Below, in pieces: positions 8,061 through 17,507 of a DNA stretch of 64,000 bases. This DNA is from Acetofilamentum sp. (lineage in GTDB: Bacteria; Hydrothermota; 32-111), in assembly GCA_020721805.1 (NCBI GenBank), contig DYMB01000001.1, forward strand, positions 310,487 through 374,486, in the 5' to 3' direction. Every line of letters starts with the position of its first letter. Within the stretch, counting starts at the first letter, position 1. The notes beneath the pieces are model-generated. The model saw nothing but the letters and a program-made list of their open reading frames with translations. It had not been told where the DNA came from and ran no database searches. A program made the translations under genes and the position numbers.

Positions 8061-9626
8061 ATGAAAAAAAAGATAATTTTAACCATTCTTGTGATTTCAA
8101 TACTTTTTTCTTTTGTTGGATGGTTTCTCGTTCTTTATGGTAATAATGACAACACAAAAAATTCTGTTAATATTTTTTTCAATCCGGAAATGAAAAAATT
8201 TGTTCAAACCATTCAACTTTTAAAAGATTCCTATTACAGGGAAGTGTCAGACTCTGAACTTATAGATGAAGCGATAAATGGTATGTTGAAAACTCTTGAC
8301 CCACATTCCGTTTACATTTATAGGGAGAATGATCTTCAAAACTTTTACACTCAAACAAAAGGTAGTTTTGGTGGAATAGGTTTTAGAGTTGGGCTTAAGG
8401 ATGGTTTTATCACTGTCATTTCACCTATAGAGAATACTCCAGCATCAAGAGTAGGTATCAGAGCTGGAGATATAATAGTTCAAATAGATACCATTTCAAC
8501 TGAAGGTATGGATGTTGATAAAGCGGTTTCCCTTATGAGGGGTGAACCCGGAACAAAAGTGAAATTGAAAGTAAACAGGTATGGAAATTTAATAGATTTT
8601 GATATAATAAGAGAGATAATCACGATAAAATCTATACCATTTTATGGTATGGTGGATGATTCCATAGGATATATAAAACTTACACAGTTCACCGAAAATG
8701 TGGAGAATGAGTTCTTTTCATCTGTTAAAGATCTTTTTGAAAAGAAAGGTGCAAAAAAACTTATTTTAGACTTAAGACAAAATCCCGGAGGACTTTTAAA
8801 TAGTGCTATCGCAATTTCAGATATCTTTCTTCCGAAAGGTGCTGATATAGTTTCAACCCGTTCAAAAAATAAATCTATGAATTATGTTTTTAAAGCTATA
8901 ACACCAATATATAAAGGATTTTTCCCGATTATAGTTCTTGTCGATGATGGTTCCGCAAGTGCTTCAGAGATAGTTGCAGGTGCGTTACAGGATTGGGATA
9001 GAGCCCTGGTTATGGGTGATACAACATATGGAAAAGGTTCTGTTCAGTCTGTGATAGATTTTTCAAAGAATGATAAGAATGATAGGGGAATTTTAAAATT
9101 TACAACGGCAAGATATTTCACTCCATCTGGAAGATCTATAGACAGAGAACTTATAAAATTTGAAAAAACTGTTAAAGATACAACAAAATATTATTCATTG
9201 GGAGAATTGAACAGGGAACTTTACGGAGGAGGAGGAATAATTCCTGATTTCATATATCAGGAAAGGTTTATCTCTAAAATTGAAATGGAAATTTACAGTA
9301 AACAGGCTACTATGGAATTCGTTTCCAAGTATCTTGCAAAGAATAATGGAAAAGAAAATCTTGTTAAAAATTTTGATGAAAAGATTTATAACGAATATTT
9401 AAACTTTTTGAAAAAAAAGGAAATAAACATTGAAAATCTAAAAGATGATTCGATAATTTTTAACAGTGTAAGGGATCAACTTATCTATGAGTTTTCAAGA
9501 CAGATAGGAGGAGAAAAACTCTTCTATACAGTTTTCCTTAAAAACGATTATTTAACCAAAAAAGCTGTGACGATTCTTTCAGGTTCTAAAGATATAAAGG
9601 ATATGTTTTTAAAAATAGAACAATAG
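8061..9626 (+). CDS. C-terminal processing peptidase (S41 family) with PDZ domain
   Basis: Envelope protease of the CtpA/Prc type, anchored by an N-terminal membrane segment (about residues 4-28). A PDZ domain follows (about 95-175; GGIGFRVGL and SRVGIRAGDIIVQID). The S41 catalytic domain carries the Ser-Lys dyad: Ser in VLVDDGSASASEIVAGAL and Lys in GDTTYGKGSVQ. A C-terminal tail of roughly 130 residues is helical and Lys/Glu-rich. Start ATG 8061 follows AGGAG. The family cleaves exported proteins near their C termini; the targets here are unknown. Confidence 0.93.
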   Translation: MKKKIILTILVISILFSFVGWFLVLYGNNDNTKNSVNIFFNPEMKKFVQTIQLLKDSYYREVSDSELIDEAINGMLKTLDPHSVYIYRENDLQNFYTQTKGSFGGIGFRVGLKDGFITVISPIENTPASRVGIRAGDIIVQIDTISTEGMDVDKAVSLMRGEPGTKVKLKVNRYGNLIDFDIIREIITIKSIPFYGMVDDSIGYIKLTQFTENVENEFFSSVKDLFEKKGAKKLILDLRQNPGGLLNSAIAISDIFLPKGADIVSTRSKNKSMNYVFKAITPIYKGFFPIIVLVDDGSASASEIVAGALQDWDRALVMGDTTYGKGSVQSVIDFSKNDKNDRGILKFTTARYFTPSGRSIDRELIKFEKTVKDTTKYYSLGELNRELYGGGGIIPDFIYQERFISKIEMEIYSKQATMEFVSKYLAKNNGKENLVKNFDEKIYNEYLNFLKKKEINIENLKDDSIIFNSVRDQLIYEFSRQIGGEKLFYTVFLKNDYLTKKAVTILSGSKDIKDMFLKIEQ

Positions 9627-9633
9627 TGTAGAG

Positions 9634-10188
9634 ATGATAAGAGTTATAGGTGGAGATTTTAAAAATAGAGAGATATTAAGTAAAAATCTGAAAAAGGATT
9701 TTGTTAGACCAGTTACCGCTATAGTAAGAAAATCGATCTTTGATACCCTTTCCACAAGGATTTTGAAAACAAATATTTTAGATCTTTTTGCAGGCTCAGG
9801 AATTTTAGGTATTGAATCTCTTTCCAGAGGTGCCGAACATGTTGTTTTTGTTGAGATAAATAGATTTATAGCACAAAATCTAAAAAAGAATCTGGAAAGA
9901 TTTAATCTGCACACGAAAAGTGAAATTTATAATAAAGATTTTAATATCGCCTTAAAAGATTTGAACTCAAAAGGATACTCTTTTGATTTAATTTTTGTTG
10001 ATCCTCCATATAGGATGTTTAAAATTTTAAACCCTTTATCAAAAATAGATGAAGGTGGGATATTGAAAAAGAATGGAATCATAGTTTCTTTAACAAGTAT
10101 CGATACTAATGTTGATTTAGTAAATTTTTTATTGGTGAAGCAATCAACCTTTGGTATTACAAAAATTTTATTTTTGAGGAGAATGTAA
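9634..10188 (+). CDS. rsmD: 16S rRNA (guanine966-N2)-methyltransferase
   Basis: SAM-dependent methyltransferase for G966 of 16S rRNA. The 184-residue protein begins MIRVIGGDFKNR, has the RPVTAIVRKSIFDTL segment corresponding to the family's RPT-RE-LFN-L, SAM motif I in LDLFAGSGILGIESLSRGA and the catalytic motif DPPY in IFVDPPYRM. It is followed after 1 nt by coaD, a pairing seen in many bacteria. Confidence 0.94.
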   Translation: MIRVIGGDFKNREILSKNLKKDFVRPVTAIVRKSIFDTLSTRILKTNILDLFAGSGILGIESLSRGAEHVVFVEINRFIAQNLKKNLERFNLHTKSEIYNKDFNIALKDLNSKGYSFDLIFVDPPYRMFKILNPLSKIDEGGILKKNGIIVSLTSIDTNVDLVNFLLVKQSTFGITKILFLRRM

Positions 10189-10189
10189 A

Positions 10190-10675
10190 ATGAAAATAAT
10201 CTATCCTGGAACATTTGATCCGATCACAAATGGTCATATCGATATACTTGAGAGGGGTTTAAAACTCTTTGGACAGATCACGCTTCTTGTTTCATTTCAT
10301 CCCTGGAAAAATACACTTTTCAATTTAGACGAAAGGGTTGAAATGATAAAGGAAGTTGTAAAGGTATATGACGGAAAAGTGAAAGTTGACTCATACACAG
10401 GTCTTCTTGTTGATTATATAGATAAGAATAAAATAGATGGTGTTATAAGAGGGCTTAGAGCGGTATCTGATTTTGAATATGAATTTCAGATGGCTCTGAC
10501 AAATCGAAAATTGAATAAGAAATTTGAAACCATCTTTTTTATGACCGATATAAAATATATGTATCTTTCAAGCAGTATCGTTAGAGAACTTGCAAAACTT
10601 AAAGCTGATATAAGAGATATGGTTCCACCATATATTGGAAAAAGACTCAGGGAAAAACTTTCAAATGTATTATAA
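10190..10675 (+). CDS. coaD: Phosphopantetheine adenylyltransferase
   Basis: Fourth step of coenzyme A synthesis: transfers AMP from ATP to 4'-phosphopantetheine. The 161-residue protein shows the nucleotidyltransferase motif YPGTFDPITNGHIDIL, the substrate loop LVDYIDKN, GVIRGLRAVSDFEYE and the ATP-binding SSSIVREL. The start at ATG 10190 follows GAGGAG at the end of rsmD. Its last 11 nt overlap the rhomboid gene. Confidence 0.97.
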   Translation: MKIIYPGTFDPITNGHIDILERGLKLFGQITLLVSFHPWKNTLFNLDERVEMIKEVVKVYDGKVKVDSYTGLLVDYIDKNKIDGVIRGLRAVSDFEYEFQMALTNRKLNKKFETIFFMTDIKYMYLSSSIVRELAKLKADIRDMVPPYIGKRLREKLSNVL

Positions 10676-11438
10676 TACTAACTATTATCAAAGACCAAAA
10701 GTGGTTCAAACTTTAATCGGTGTAAATATTATTGTCTTTATTCTACAACAGATCTTTCCAAAATTTTTTATATACTATTTTTCATTGATTCCATATTTGA
10801 TCACGAATAAATATTTTTTATGGCAATTTTTCACGCATATGTTTTTACATGGAAATATCTTTCACATATTTTTTAATATGTTTGCCCTTTTCATATTCGG
10901 GGTAAATCTCGAAACACTATGGGGTAGTAAAAAGTTTTTTTCATATTATGTGATCTCTGGGCTTGGTGGTGGTTTGTTGCATTATCTTATCAATACAAAT
11001 TCAACCATCCCATCAATAGGGGCATCGGGCGCAGTTTATGGAATTTTGCTCGCCTATGGTCTAACTTTTCCCGAAACAGTACTCTACATTAATTTCTTTA
11101 TACCGATAAAAGCAAAATATGCCGTTATACTTTTTGGAGTTACAGAATTATTGCTGGGTCTCTCAAACACTTCATCAGGGATTGCGCATTTTGCACATCT
11201 TGGAGGAATTTTGAGCGGATTATTCTATTTAAAATTTGAAAGTTTTGTTGTGAAGAGAACCAAAAGGGTAAAAAAAACAAGAATCTACAAAACATTTGAA
11301 GATATGGAAAAGGATAGAAAAAGGGAGAGGTTAAACGAACTTCTTGATAGGATAAGAGAGAAGGGATATAACTCGTTAACTGAAAGTGAGAAGTACGAAC
11401 TCGATGAATTATCACAATGGTTTAGAAATCAGGAGTAA
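10665..11438 (+). CDS. Rhomboid family intramembrane serine protease
   Basis: Six-helix membrane protease that cleaves transmembrane substrates. The oxyanion/first-helix motif FFTHMFLHGNIFHIFFNM, the catalytic Ser in SIGASGAVYG and the catalytic His in HFAHLGGILSG are all present. A soluble C-terminal extension of about 65 residues (LNELLDRIREKGYNSLTESE) matches the DUF6576-type tail common in rhomboids of Bacteroidota and relatives. I used ATG 10665 (MYYNTNYYQRP) rather than the TTG at 10635 of the ORF track, which would overlap coaD by 41 nt. Confidence 0.9.
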   Translation: MYYNTNYYQRPKVVQTLIGVNIIVFILQQIFPKFFIYYFSLIPYLITNKYFLWQFFTHMFLHGNIFHIFFNMFALFIFGVNLETLWGSKKFFSYYVISGLGGGLLHYLINTNSTIPSIGASGAVYGILLAYGLTFPETVLYINFFIPIKAKYAVILFGVTELLLGLSNTSSGIAHFAHLGGILSGLFYLKFESFVVKRTKRVKKTRIYKTFEDMEKDRKRERLNELLDRIREKGYNSLTESEKYELDELSQWFRNQE

Positions 11439-12360
11439 TTTTTATTATTCCTATTCAAAATTTTTAAAAGAAAAATTTAATTCGAATGTATACAAAATAT
11501 CACTCGCTACAGATGAAACCTGCCCGAACAGAGATGGGACCAAAGGGTATGGCGGATGTATATACTGTTCATCCCATGGGAGTGGAAAACCTTTTGAAAA
11601 GGAAGTCCACAAACAGGTTGAAGAGTATTTTGAATATGTAAAAAAAGGGGAAAAATTTATCGCATATTTCCAATCCTTTTCAAATATGTACAAAAAATCT
11701 GATAAACTTATAGAGGAAATTGAAAAACTTAAAGATTTTCAAAAAATTGTTGGAATATCGATAGCGACCAGACCGGATACTGTTAATTGTAAAGTGCTTG
11801 AATATCTCACAACACTATCAGATAGGTTTTTCATTCAGATCGAATTTGGACTTGAAACTTCAAATGACATAACATTAAAAAAAATCAACAGACAGGATGA
11901 ATCCAAAACATTTTTAAAAGCGTGTGAAACGGTGAAAAGTTTTTTACCTGATTCCCATTTGGTTGCACATGTGATCGTTGGTTTACCGGATGAAAATTTT
12001 ATAGATTATGAAAACACCGTAAAATTTTTTTTGCTTTCAAAGAGCGATGGTATTAAATTCCATCATCTATATATAGTTGAGGATTCAACGATTTATCAAT
12101 ATTTTATGAAAGGAAAAGTAAAGTTGCTTTCGGAGAATGAGTATATCGATATAATTTTAGAACTCATTAAAATTCTACCACCCGATAAGATAATTCATAG
12201 AATAAAATCGTCTATGATCCCTGTAAATCTTATAGCACCTCTATGGACCATGGATAGATTCTTTTATGATAAGTTGTATAGAAAAGCAAAAGATAAAAAA
12301 ATTTTTCAGGGAATGATCTATGGGAATAATGATTTTAACTGTTGGGAAGAAAGAAAATGA
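11404..12360 (+). CDS. TIGR01212-type radical SAM protein (YhcC family)
   Basis: A radical SAM enzyme of the YhcC/TIGR01212 family; the reaction of the family is not established in my knowledge. The [4Fe-4S] motif is in CPNRDGTKGYGGCIYCSSHG (Cys-x14-Cys-x2-Cys), followed by IEFGLETSNDITLKKINR and AHVIVGLPDEN, typical of the family. The start is uncertain: ATG 11404 overlaps the rhomboid gene by 35 nt, whereas an AGGAG at 11431 has no in-frame ATG/GTG/TTG shortly after it. The 3' end overlaps rlmH by 41 nt. Confidence 0.87.
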   Translation: MNYHNGLEIRSNFYYSYSKFLKEKFNSNVYKISLATDETCPNRDGTKGYGGCIYCSSHGSGKPFEKEVHKQVEEYFEYVKKGEKFIAYFQSFSNMYKKSDKLIEEIEKLKDFQKIVGISIATRPDTVNCKVLEYLTTLSDRFFIQIEFGLETSNDITLKKINRQDESKTFLKACETVKSFLPDSHLVAHVIVGLPDENFIDYENTVKFFLLSKSDGIKFHHLYIVEDSTIYQYFMKGKVKLLSENEYIDIILELIKILPPDKIIHRIKSSMIPVNLIAPLWTMDRFFYDKLYRKAKDKKIFQGMIYGNNDFNCWEERK

Positions 12361-12769
12361 TCTTTTTTATAACATCTTTGAAGATTATTGTGAAAGAATA
12401 AATAGATTCAAAAAAACCGAGGTAAAATTTTTAAAGGATTATGGAAGATATGGGGATAAGAAGGAACTTATAGTTAAAAACGAATCTGAAGAGATTTTAA
12501 AAAAATTGAAAAAGGATCATTTTAAAATACTTTTAAGAAAAGATGGAAAGATGATGGATTCCATACTTTTTTCAAAGATACTTGAAAAAGAAAAAATTCT
12601 TTTTATCGTAGGCGGAATATATGGCGTGAATTCACAGGTTGAAAAAAACTGTGATCTCGTACTATCTTTTTCACCGATGACTTTTCCACATAGGATAGCG
12701 AGAATAATGCTCGTTGAACAAATTTACAGAGGATTTACAATATTGAACAATATGGAGTATCATAAATGA
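12320..12769 (+). CDS. rlmH: 23S rRNA (pseudouridine1915-N3)-methyltransferase
   Basis: SPOUT-fold methyltransferase that acts on pseudouridine 1915 in helix 69 of 23S rRNA on assembled ribosomes. The C-terminal knot is clear: LFIVGGIYGVN, LSFSPMTFPHRIARIMLVEQIYR and the terminal MEYHK. The start could be ATG 12320 (preceded by AGGGA) or ATG 12329, which gives the family-like MILTVGKKEN. The next gene begins at the ATGA that contains its stop. Confidence 0.95.
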   Translation: MGIMILTVGKKENDLFYNIFEDYCERINRFKKTEVKFLKDYGRYGDKKELIVKNESEEILKKLKKDHFKILLRKDGKMMDSILFSKILEKEKILFIVGGIYGVNSQVEKNCDLVLSFSPMTFPHRIARIMLVEQIYRGFTILNNMEYHK

Positions 12770-14958
12770 AAATCGAGAATCTTGAAAAACTCTACGATGA
12801 TGGTAAATATAAAGAATATGTGGATAAAGTGTTAGAAAATTTATCCTCTTTTGAAGACAAACACATTTTAAAATTATTTTTTCGAGCAGGAAACAGGATT
12901 CCCCAAAAACTTTATGATAAAGTGGAAGTCAAAGATAGTGAAATCCTTAACGATATAGATTTTATGTTCAACAGGTTCCTTTACGATGAGAGCATATCAA
13001 AAGATGAGATTTTGAGGTTGTTAAAAAATATTTTTTTAAAAAACAGGAAAGATCTTTTTGAGGATTTTATTCTTACCTGTCTTGAAAGAGATGGTGTAGT
13101 TTTTTCAGATGAAAAGTTACTTGAATTCATATGGAAACATAGAAACAATGAACTGGTTTTAGAATACTTGAAATATAATCTTGATTTTTCCAACCCTTTA
13201 ATTTCATTTTTCTCTTCATATATATTAAACAAAGATGTTTCGAAACAAAAAGAAGAATTGAAAAAAATTCTTGCAACATTTGAATTGTCTTTTGAACTTT
13301 TTTTGAAAAATGATAAAGATGGTTCAGGTTTCGAAAATTTCCAGAAAGGTTTAAAGTTCACAAAAAATTCTTACATAATCTACAACAACGATATTCACAA
13401 AATAGAAGGTTATGATCAGGTTTTGAAAATTTTTACCTTGAAGGATAAATTGGGAAGAGTTAAGAGGGTGAATGCTGAAGAAATCCTTATTAAAACATAT
13501 CCTATAGATGAAGACGATTTTCGTGTTTATAAATTTTTTAATCCCCAGAAAGCAAAAGAGATGGATATATGTACTTTGATAACCTTGATACTAAAATACA
13601 GAAATTCTGGATTGACTAAAGAGCAGATAAAAGATGAACTGACATTCATATATGGTAAAGAAGCTGGTAGCATACTTTCAAAAAAGAAAAAAGAAATAGA
13701 AAAATGTTCAGAAATAGAAATAGTTTTCGACCAGCCACCTAGATTTATGCTCTCAAAGAGTGGGACCGATAATCTTTTTAAAAATATTGAAAGGATGACC
13801 GATGAGTTTAAAATAAGGGAATACATTTTTAACATTGTCAAAATGAAAAGTTTTTCAAAACATGAAATAGATAGAATTTTAGAGATCGCTGAACAAAAAT
13901 GTTTTGTTGTTAAAAATGAGATCAGATTTTTTCTAACAATGGATTTAAAATATATCGAATCAAAAGATTTCAAAAATTTTAAATATTTCCAAAATATGGA
14001 TTATAAAGAAAAACTTTTGATACTCATGTTGGAGCAGAATAACGATATTACCGATATCATATCTTTTTTTGAAAATTTATCGATAGATAATATAGAAAAT
14101 ATTTATAAAAAGATGAAAGAACAGCAAAAGAAAAAAATGCTTGAGGATGTTGAAAGATCTTTTAGATTATCTAAAAATTTTAATCTTTTGATGTGGTATC
14201 TGAATTTTCATCTTGATGAAAACCTTTTAAAATTAAAAAAAGATTACATAATACTTAGATCGTTGACTATCGCGAACAATGCATTTCATAGTAAAAAGAA
14301 CGATATGTATATCACTTTTATTAAAAAATTCTTTATAACCTCCCAAAAGGGAATAGATCTTTATTTAAAAGATTTTAATGATGAAACTGCCAGAATGATT
14401 CTTCAGGAAATTGGAAAAATAGAGTTTTTAAACGATTACCAGAAGGATACCGCTAAAGTAAAAATATACAGAGTCTTCCCTGATCTTTCTAAAAATGAGA
14501 ATCCTGATGATCTATTCTATTCAACTATAGAGAGCATAAATAGGAAAAGGGAAGAATTACGGGATATCGTTAACAAAAAATTACCAGAAATCTCAAAGAT
14601 GATAGGGGATGCTGCCGCGCTTGGTGATCTTAGTGAAAATTCCGAGTACAAATTTGCAAGGGAACAATATGGTTTGCTATCATCAAAAGCCGAAGAATTG
14701 ACAAGAGAGATAAACAAAACCTATCCCATAGATTTTCAGAAAGTAAAGGAAGATGTTGTGGATATAGGTGTAACTGTGGAAATAGAGGATGATGAGGGAA
14801 TAAAACGGTATACCATACTTGGCATCTTTGATGCCCTCCCAGATAGTGGTATTATTTCATATCTTTCCCCCCTTGCTCAAAAATTAAAGGGCAAGAGAGT
14901 TAACGATACCGTTGATGGTATAAAAATATTAAAAATAGAAAAATGGAGAAACGGATGA
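12766..14958 (+). CDS. greA: GreA/GreB-type transcript cleavage factor with very long N-terminal extension
   Basis: The last 150 residues are a complete GreA: a coiled coil with the acidic tip GDLSENSEY (about residues 619-627), whose Asp/Glu position the second Mg ion for RNA cleavage by stalled RNA polymerase, then a C-terminal FKBP-like domain (IGVTVEIEDDEG ... LSPLAQKLKGKRVNDTV). The first 580 or so residues are helical, Lys/Glu/Phe-rich and have no motif that I recognise. Bacterial GreA is normally about 160 residues; comparably long forms are known to me from Chlamydia and Borrelia. It starts by ATGA overlap with rlmH. Confidence 0.88.
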   Translation: MKIENLEKLYDDGKYKEYVDKVLENLSSFEDKHILKLFFRAGNRIPQKLYDKVEVKDSEILNDIDFMFNRFLYDESISKDEILRLLKNIFLKNRKDLFEDFILTCLERDGVVFSDEKLLEFIWKHRNNELVLEYLKYNLDFSNPLISFFSSYILNKDVSKQKEELKKILATFELSFELFLKNDKDGSGFENFQKGLKFTKNSYIIYNNDIHKIEGYDQVLKIFTLKDKLGRVKRVNAEEILIKTYPIDEDDFRVYKFFNPQKAKEMDICTLITLILKYRNSGLTKEQIKDELTFIYGKEAGSILSKKKKEIEKCSEIEIVFDQPPRFMLSKSGTDNLFKNIERMTDEFKIREYIFNIVKMKSFSKHEIDRILEIAEQKCFVVKNEIRFFLTMDLKYIESKDFKNFKYFQNMDYKEKLLILMLEQNNDITDIISFFENLSIDNIENIYKKMKEQQKKKMLEDVERSFRLSKNFNLLMWYLNFHLDENLLKLKKDYIILRSLTIANNAFHSKKNDMYITFIKKFFITSQKGIDLYLKDFNDETARMILQEIGKIEFLNDYQKDTAKVKIYRVFPDLSKNENPDDLFYSTIESINRKREELRDIVNKKLPEISKMIGDAAALGDLSENSEYKFAREQYGLLSSKAEELTREINKTYPIDFQKVKEDVVDIGVTVEIEDDEGIKRYTILGIFDALPDSGIISYLSPLAQKLKGKRVNDTVDGIKILKIEKWRNG

Positions 14959-16574
14959 AAAAATTTTTTCTTTTGATCATATTATTTATTTCTTTCCATC
15001 TATTTTCGACAGATATTTTTATTCCGGGATCGAAGATAGAGTTCAAAGAAAAAAGGGATTCACTCCTGTTTATCAAAAATCTTGATTTTTCCAATTACGA
15101 TATTTTAAGACCTTTAAAAAAGAATCTTTTTTCATTAAAAACTGAAAAAAATGATACGGTGGTAATTTTTGAAAGTGAGGGTAAACCTGTAAGAATATTC
15201 TTCAGAAAAGATCTTTTTGAAAATACCCTTCTTGAAATGAAAATAAAAATTTTTTCAAATTACAACGAAAAGGATACGGTTTTGTTTTATTTGAATGAAA
15301 TTTTTAATAAGAGGAAAGATTTCTATTCATATTCACAATTGATAGATTATATTTATGAAAACTATAATAACAGTATCAAAGAGTATCTGGAAAAATATTT
15401 CAATTCTTATCCTACCAATATAAATGTTTTATTTAAAAATAGTCTTGTTTATAAAGATTTTAAAGATACCTCTAAAGCCTTTGAAATTTTAAAAAAAGCT
15501 ATACCATACCTTGATACATCAGAAATTTCATTTAACATAGTAGGAGAAATTCTTTTCACATATCATTTGGAGAAGTCCTCTTTGGAAGATCTTCTCATCT
15601 TTGCATTTGATAGATTTTATACAAAAGATGATTTTCCATACATAGTCTATTTTGCTATCGATATGTATGAAGAGAAAATACTATCTATGAATTTTTTAAA
15701 ACATTTCAAGATGCTTTTAAACAAAAATATCAGTGATGAAATTATTTTTCTAATATCATCTTTTTTTATTGATAACAATTATGATGTGGAAAATACTCTC
15801 AAACGATTACAACCACTCTATGAAAGTGAACTCTATTATGATTATGGAGATTGGATAAACTATTATATGGCGAAGGGTAATCTCATTTTAAAAAGATATG
15901 ATCAGGTTAAACAATATTTACAGATGGCAGAGAAAGAGTTTAATTTGAATAATTTTGAAATCTACAGGATAGGGTTTGACTATGCTATTGAGGTTAACGA
16001 TAAGGTGATGCTTTTAGATTACGGTATAAAACTTTTAAGCCAAAATATGTATGATAAAAAAATAAATGATATTCTTGTAAAAGAACTCAAGTTAAAAAAA
16101 ACTGAAATAAGAAGAAGGGTCTTTGATTTTTTAAAAGTTGGGATGGATTCTTTATCTTTACCTGAAGTTGAAGTAACCGATCTTGATGGAAAAATTTATA
16201 AAATCGCTGAAATTTCAAAAAAGAATATAAAGATTTTAAATTTTTTTGCAACCTGGAGCCCATACTGTAAAAAGGAACTGGAGGTATTCAATCTTTTGAA
16301 AGAAGAGTTTAAAAATGATAAAAACTTTGATTTTATTGCTGTCACATCTGAAGATGATAGAGATAGGATCAAGGATTTTGTTAAGGGAAGAAAATTCAAT
16401 TTTAAAGTTTACTGTGGAGGAAATGATTTAATGGATTCTTTAAATCTTGAAGATATACCTGTAATATTACTTATCGATAAAACAGGAAAGATAAGATTTA
16501 TCAAAGTGGGATATACTGAATCGATACTTGGATATGTAAAAACCAGGATGGAATTTCTACGGAGTTTGAAGTGA
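14955..16574 (+). CDS. Secreted TPR-like protein with C-terminal TlpA/thioredoxin-like domain lacking one active-site Cys
   Basis: An exported protein with a signal peptide (MKKFFLLIILFISFHLFS), a middle of about 370 residues made of helical repeats resembling tetratricopeptides, and a C-terminal TlpA/AhpC-TSA domain from about residue 395 (LPEVEVTDLDGKIYKIAEIS, ILNFFATWSPYCKKEL, DIPVILLIDKTGKI). The usual CxxC is SPYC: Ser435 (codon AGC) replaces the nucleophilic Cys, while Cys438 remains, and one more Cys follows about 60 residues later. I chose ATG 14955, preceded by GGAG and overlapping the gre stop (ATGA). Its function is unknown; a monothiol or non-redox binding role is possible. Confidence 0.8.
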   Translation: MKKFFLLIILFISFHLFSTDIFIPGSKIEFKEKRDSLLFIKNLDFSNYDILRPLKKNLFSLKTEKNDTVVIFESEGKPVRIFFRKDLFENTLLEMKIKIFSNYNEKDTVLFYLNEIFNKRKDFYSYSQLIDYIYENYNNSIKEYLEKYFNSYPTNINVLFKNSLVYKDFKDTSKAFEILKKAIPYLDTSEISFNIVGEILFTYHLEKSSLEDLLIFAFDRFYTKDDFPYIVYFAIDMYEEKILSMNFLKHFKMLLNKNISDEIIFLISSFFIDNNYDVENTLKRLQPLYESELYYDYGDWINYYMAKGNLILKRYDQVKQYLQMAEKEFNLNNFEIYRIGFDYAIEVNDKVMLLDYGIKLLSQNMYDKKINDILVKELKLKKTEIRRRVFDFLKVGMDSLSLPEVEVTDLDGKIYKIAEISKKNIKILNFFATWSPYCKKELEVFNLLKEEFKNDKNFDFIAVTSEDDRDRIKDFVKGRKFNFKVYCGGNDLMDSLNLEDIPVILLIDKTGKIRFIKVGYTESILGYVKTRMEFLRSLK

Positions 16575-17065
16575 TTTTTATTTTCATATTTCTTATTTTT
16601 CTTTTGCTCTCAATTTTTATTTTTTTTAAGAAAAAAAATTCTCAAGATATTATAATGTTCCTTTCCTTTCTTCTTGGGATTTTTCAAACTATATTTCTAT
16701 TTTTAATTTTCTTTTTAATATTTTACAGTGAACGGAATGAAATCTATAACATAAATTATAGTTATATAACTTTCATATTTACACTTGAATTTATTTTTCT
16801 AACATTCTTTCTTTTGCTTGTTTTCATATCCAGTAAAAGTACACATATTTTAAAATCTTTTAAAACGATTGTTACAAACTTGTTTCAAATATTTTTTCCA
16901 GTAATACTTTTAAATTTTTTGCTTATTTTTATATTCAATCTCAATCTGGTTGAGAATGGATATATTTATTTAAGGATGATTCAAAAATTTTTTTTTCTAA
17001 TACTCTTTAAAATGTGTTATATTTTTTCTTCTCTATTTTTTATCAAAGAGTTTAACGATGATTGA
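16571..17065 (+). CDS. Small multi-pass membrane protein of unknown function
   Basis: A 164-residue, extremely Phe/Ile/Leu-rich protein with four predicted membrane spans (about 1-19, 26-52, 66-92 and 105-125) and a weaker fifth near the C terminus. No family was recognised. It starts at a GTG that overlaps the preceding stop (GTGA), so it is probably made together with the secreted TPR/thioredoxin-like protein. It is the last gene before a new promoter at 17088. Confidence 0.65.
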   Translation: MIFIFIFLIFLLLSIFIFFKKKNSQDIIMFLSFLLGIFQTIFLFLIFFLIFYSERNEIYNINYSYITFIFTLEFIFLTFFLLLVFISSKSTHILKSFKTIVTNLFQIFFPVILLNFLLIFIFNLNLVENGYIYLRMIQKFFFLILFKMCYIFSSLFFIKEFNDD

Positions 17066-17087
17066 ATTTTTAGTTGAATTTTATTGA

Positions 17088-17115
17088 TTGACATAGCGTT
17101 TTTTTAAAATATAAT
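17088..17115 (+). promoter_or_regulatory. Near-consensus sigma70-type promoter for panD-lipA
   Basis: TTGACA (17088-17093) and TATAAT (17110-17115) are both perfect consensus hexamers, 16 bp apart, in the 73-bp gap before panD. The expected start is near 17122, leaving a 5' leader of about 17 nt with an AAAAGG SD. Confidence 0.8.
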
Positions 17116-17138
17116 TAAAAATCAAAAAAGGTAAAAAA

Positions 17139-17507
17139 ATGTTTAGAATAATGTTAAAGTCAAAAATCCATAATGCGGTCGTGACAAAGGCAGAAGTTTA
17201 TTATGAGGGTAGCATAGAGATAGATGCTTATCTTATGGAAAAGAGTGGTTTATTTCCCAACGAAAAGGTTCTTGTGATAGACATTGAGAATGGGGAAAGA
17301 TTTGAGACTTATGTTATAAAAGGCAAAAGAGGATCCGGTGTTATAGGAGTAAATGGTGGTGCGGCACGTTTAGTCCAAAAAAAAGATAGACTTATCATTA
17401 TGTCTTTTGGATTCTTTACCGATGATGAAATTAAAAAGTATGCTGCTAAAATTTTGGTGTTGAACGAAAAGAATGAGATAAAAGATGAGTTTACCAGAAG
17501 AGTATAG
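17139..17507 (+). CDS. panD: Aspartate 1-decarboxylase
   Basis: Makes beta-alanine from aspartate for pantothenate and CoA synthesis. The 122-residue proenzyme contains the self-cleavage site Gly-Ser in YYEGSIEID, where Ser becomes the pyruvoyl cofactor. [14 protein letters not shown] and [20 protein letters not shown] are family hallmarks. It overlaps lipA by 23 nt and is first behind the promoter at 17088. Together with coaD it gives the window two CoA-pathway genes. Confidence 0.97.
   Translation: MFRIMLKSKIHNAVVTKAEVYYEGSIEIDAYLMEKSGLFPNEKVLVIDIENGERFETYVIKGKRGSGVIGVNGGAARLVQKKDRLIIMSFGFFTDDEIKKYAAKILVLNEKNEIKDEFTRRV

Noticed and set aside
16571-17065. Non-coding low-complexity sequence
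   Set aside because: The frame has an overlapping GTGA start, a charged/hydrophobic alternation fitting membrane spans and a stop just before a promoter, so I kept it as a gene with lower confidence.
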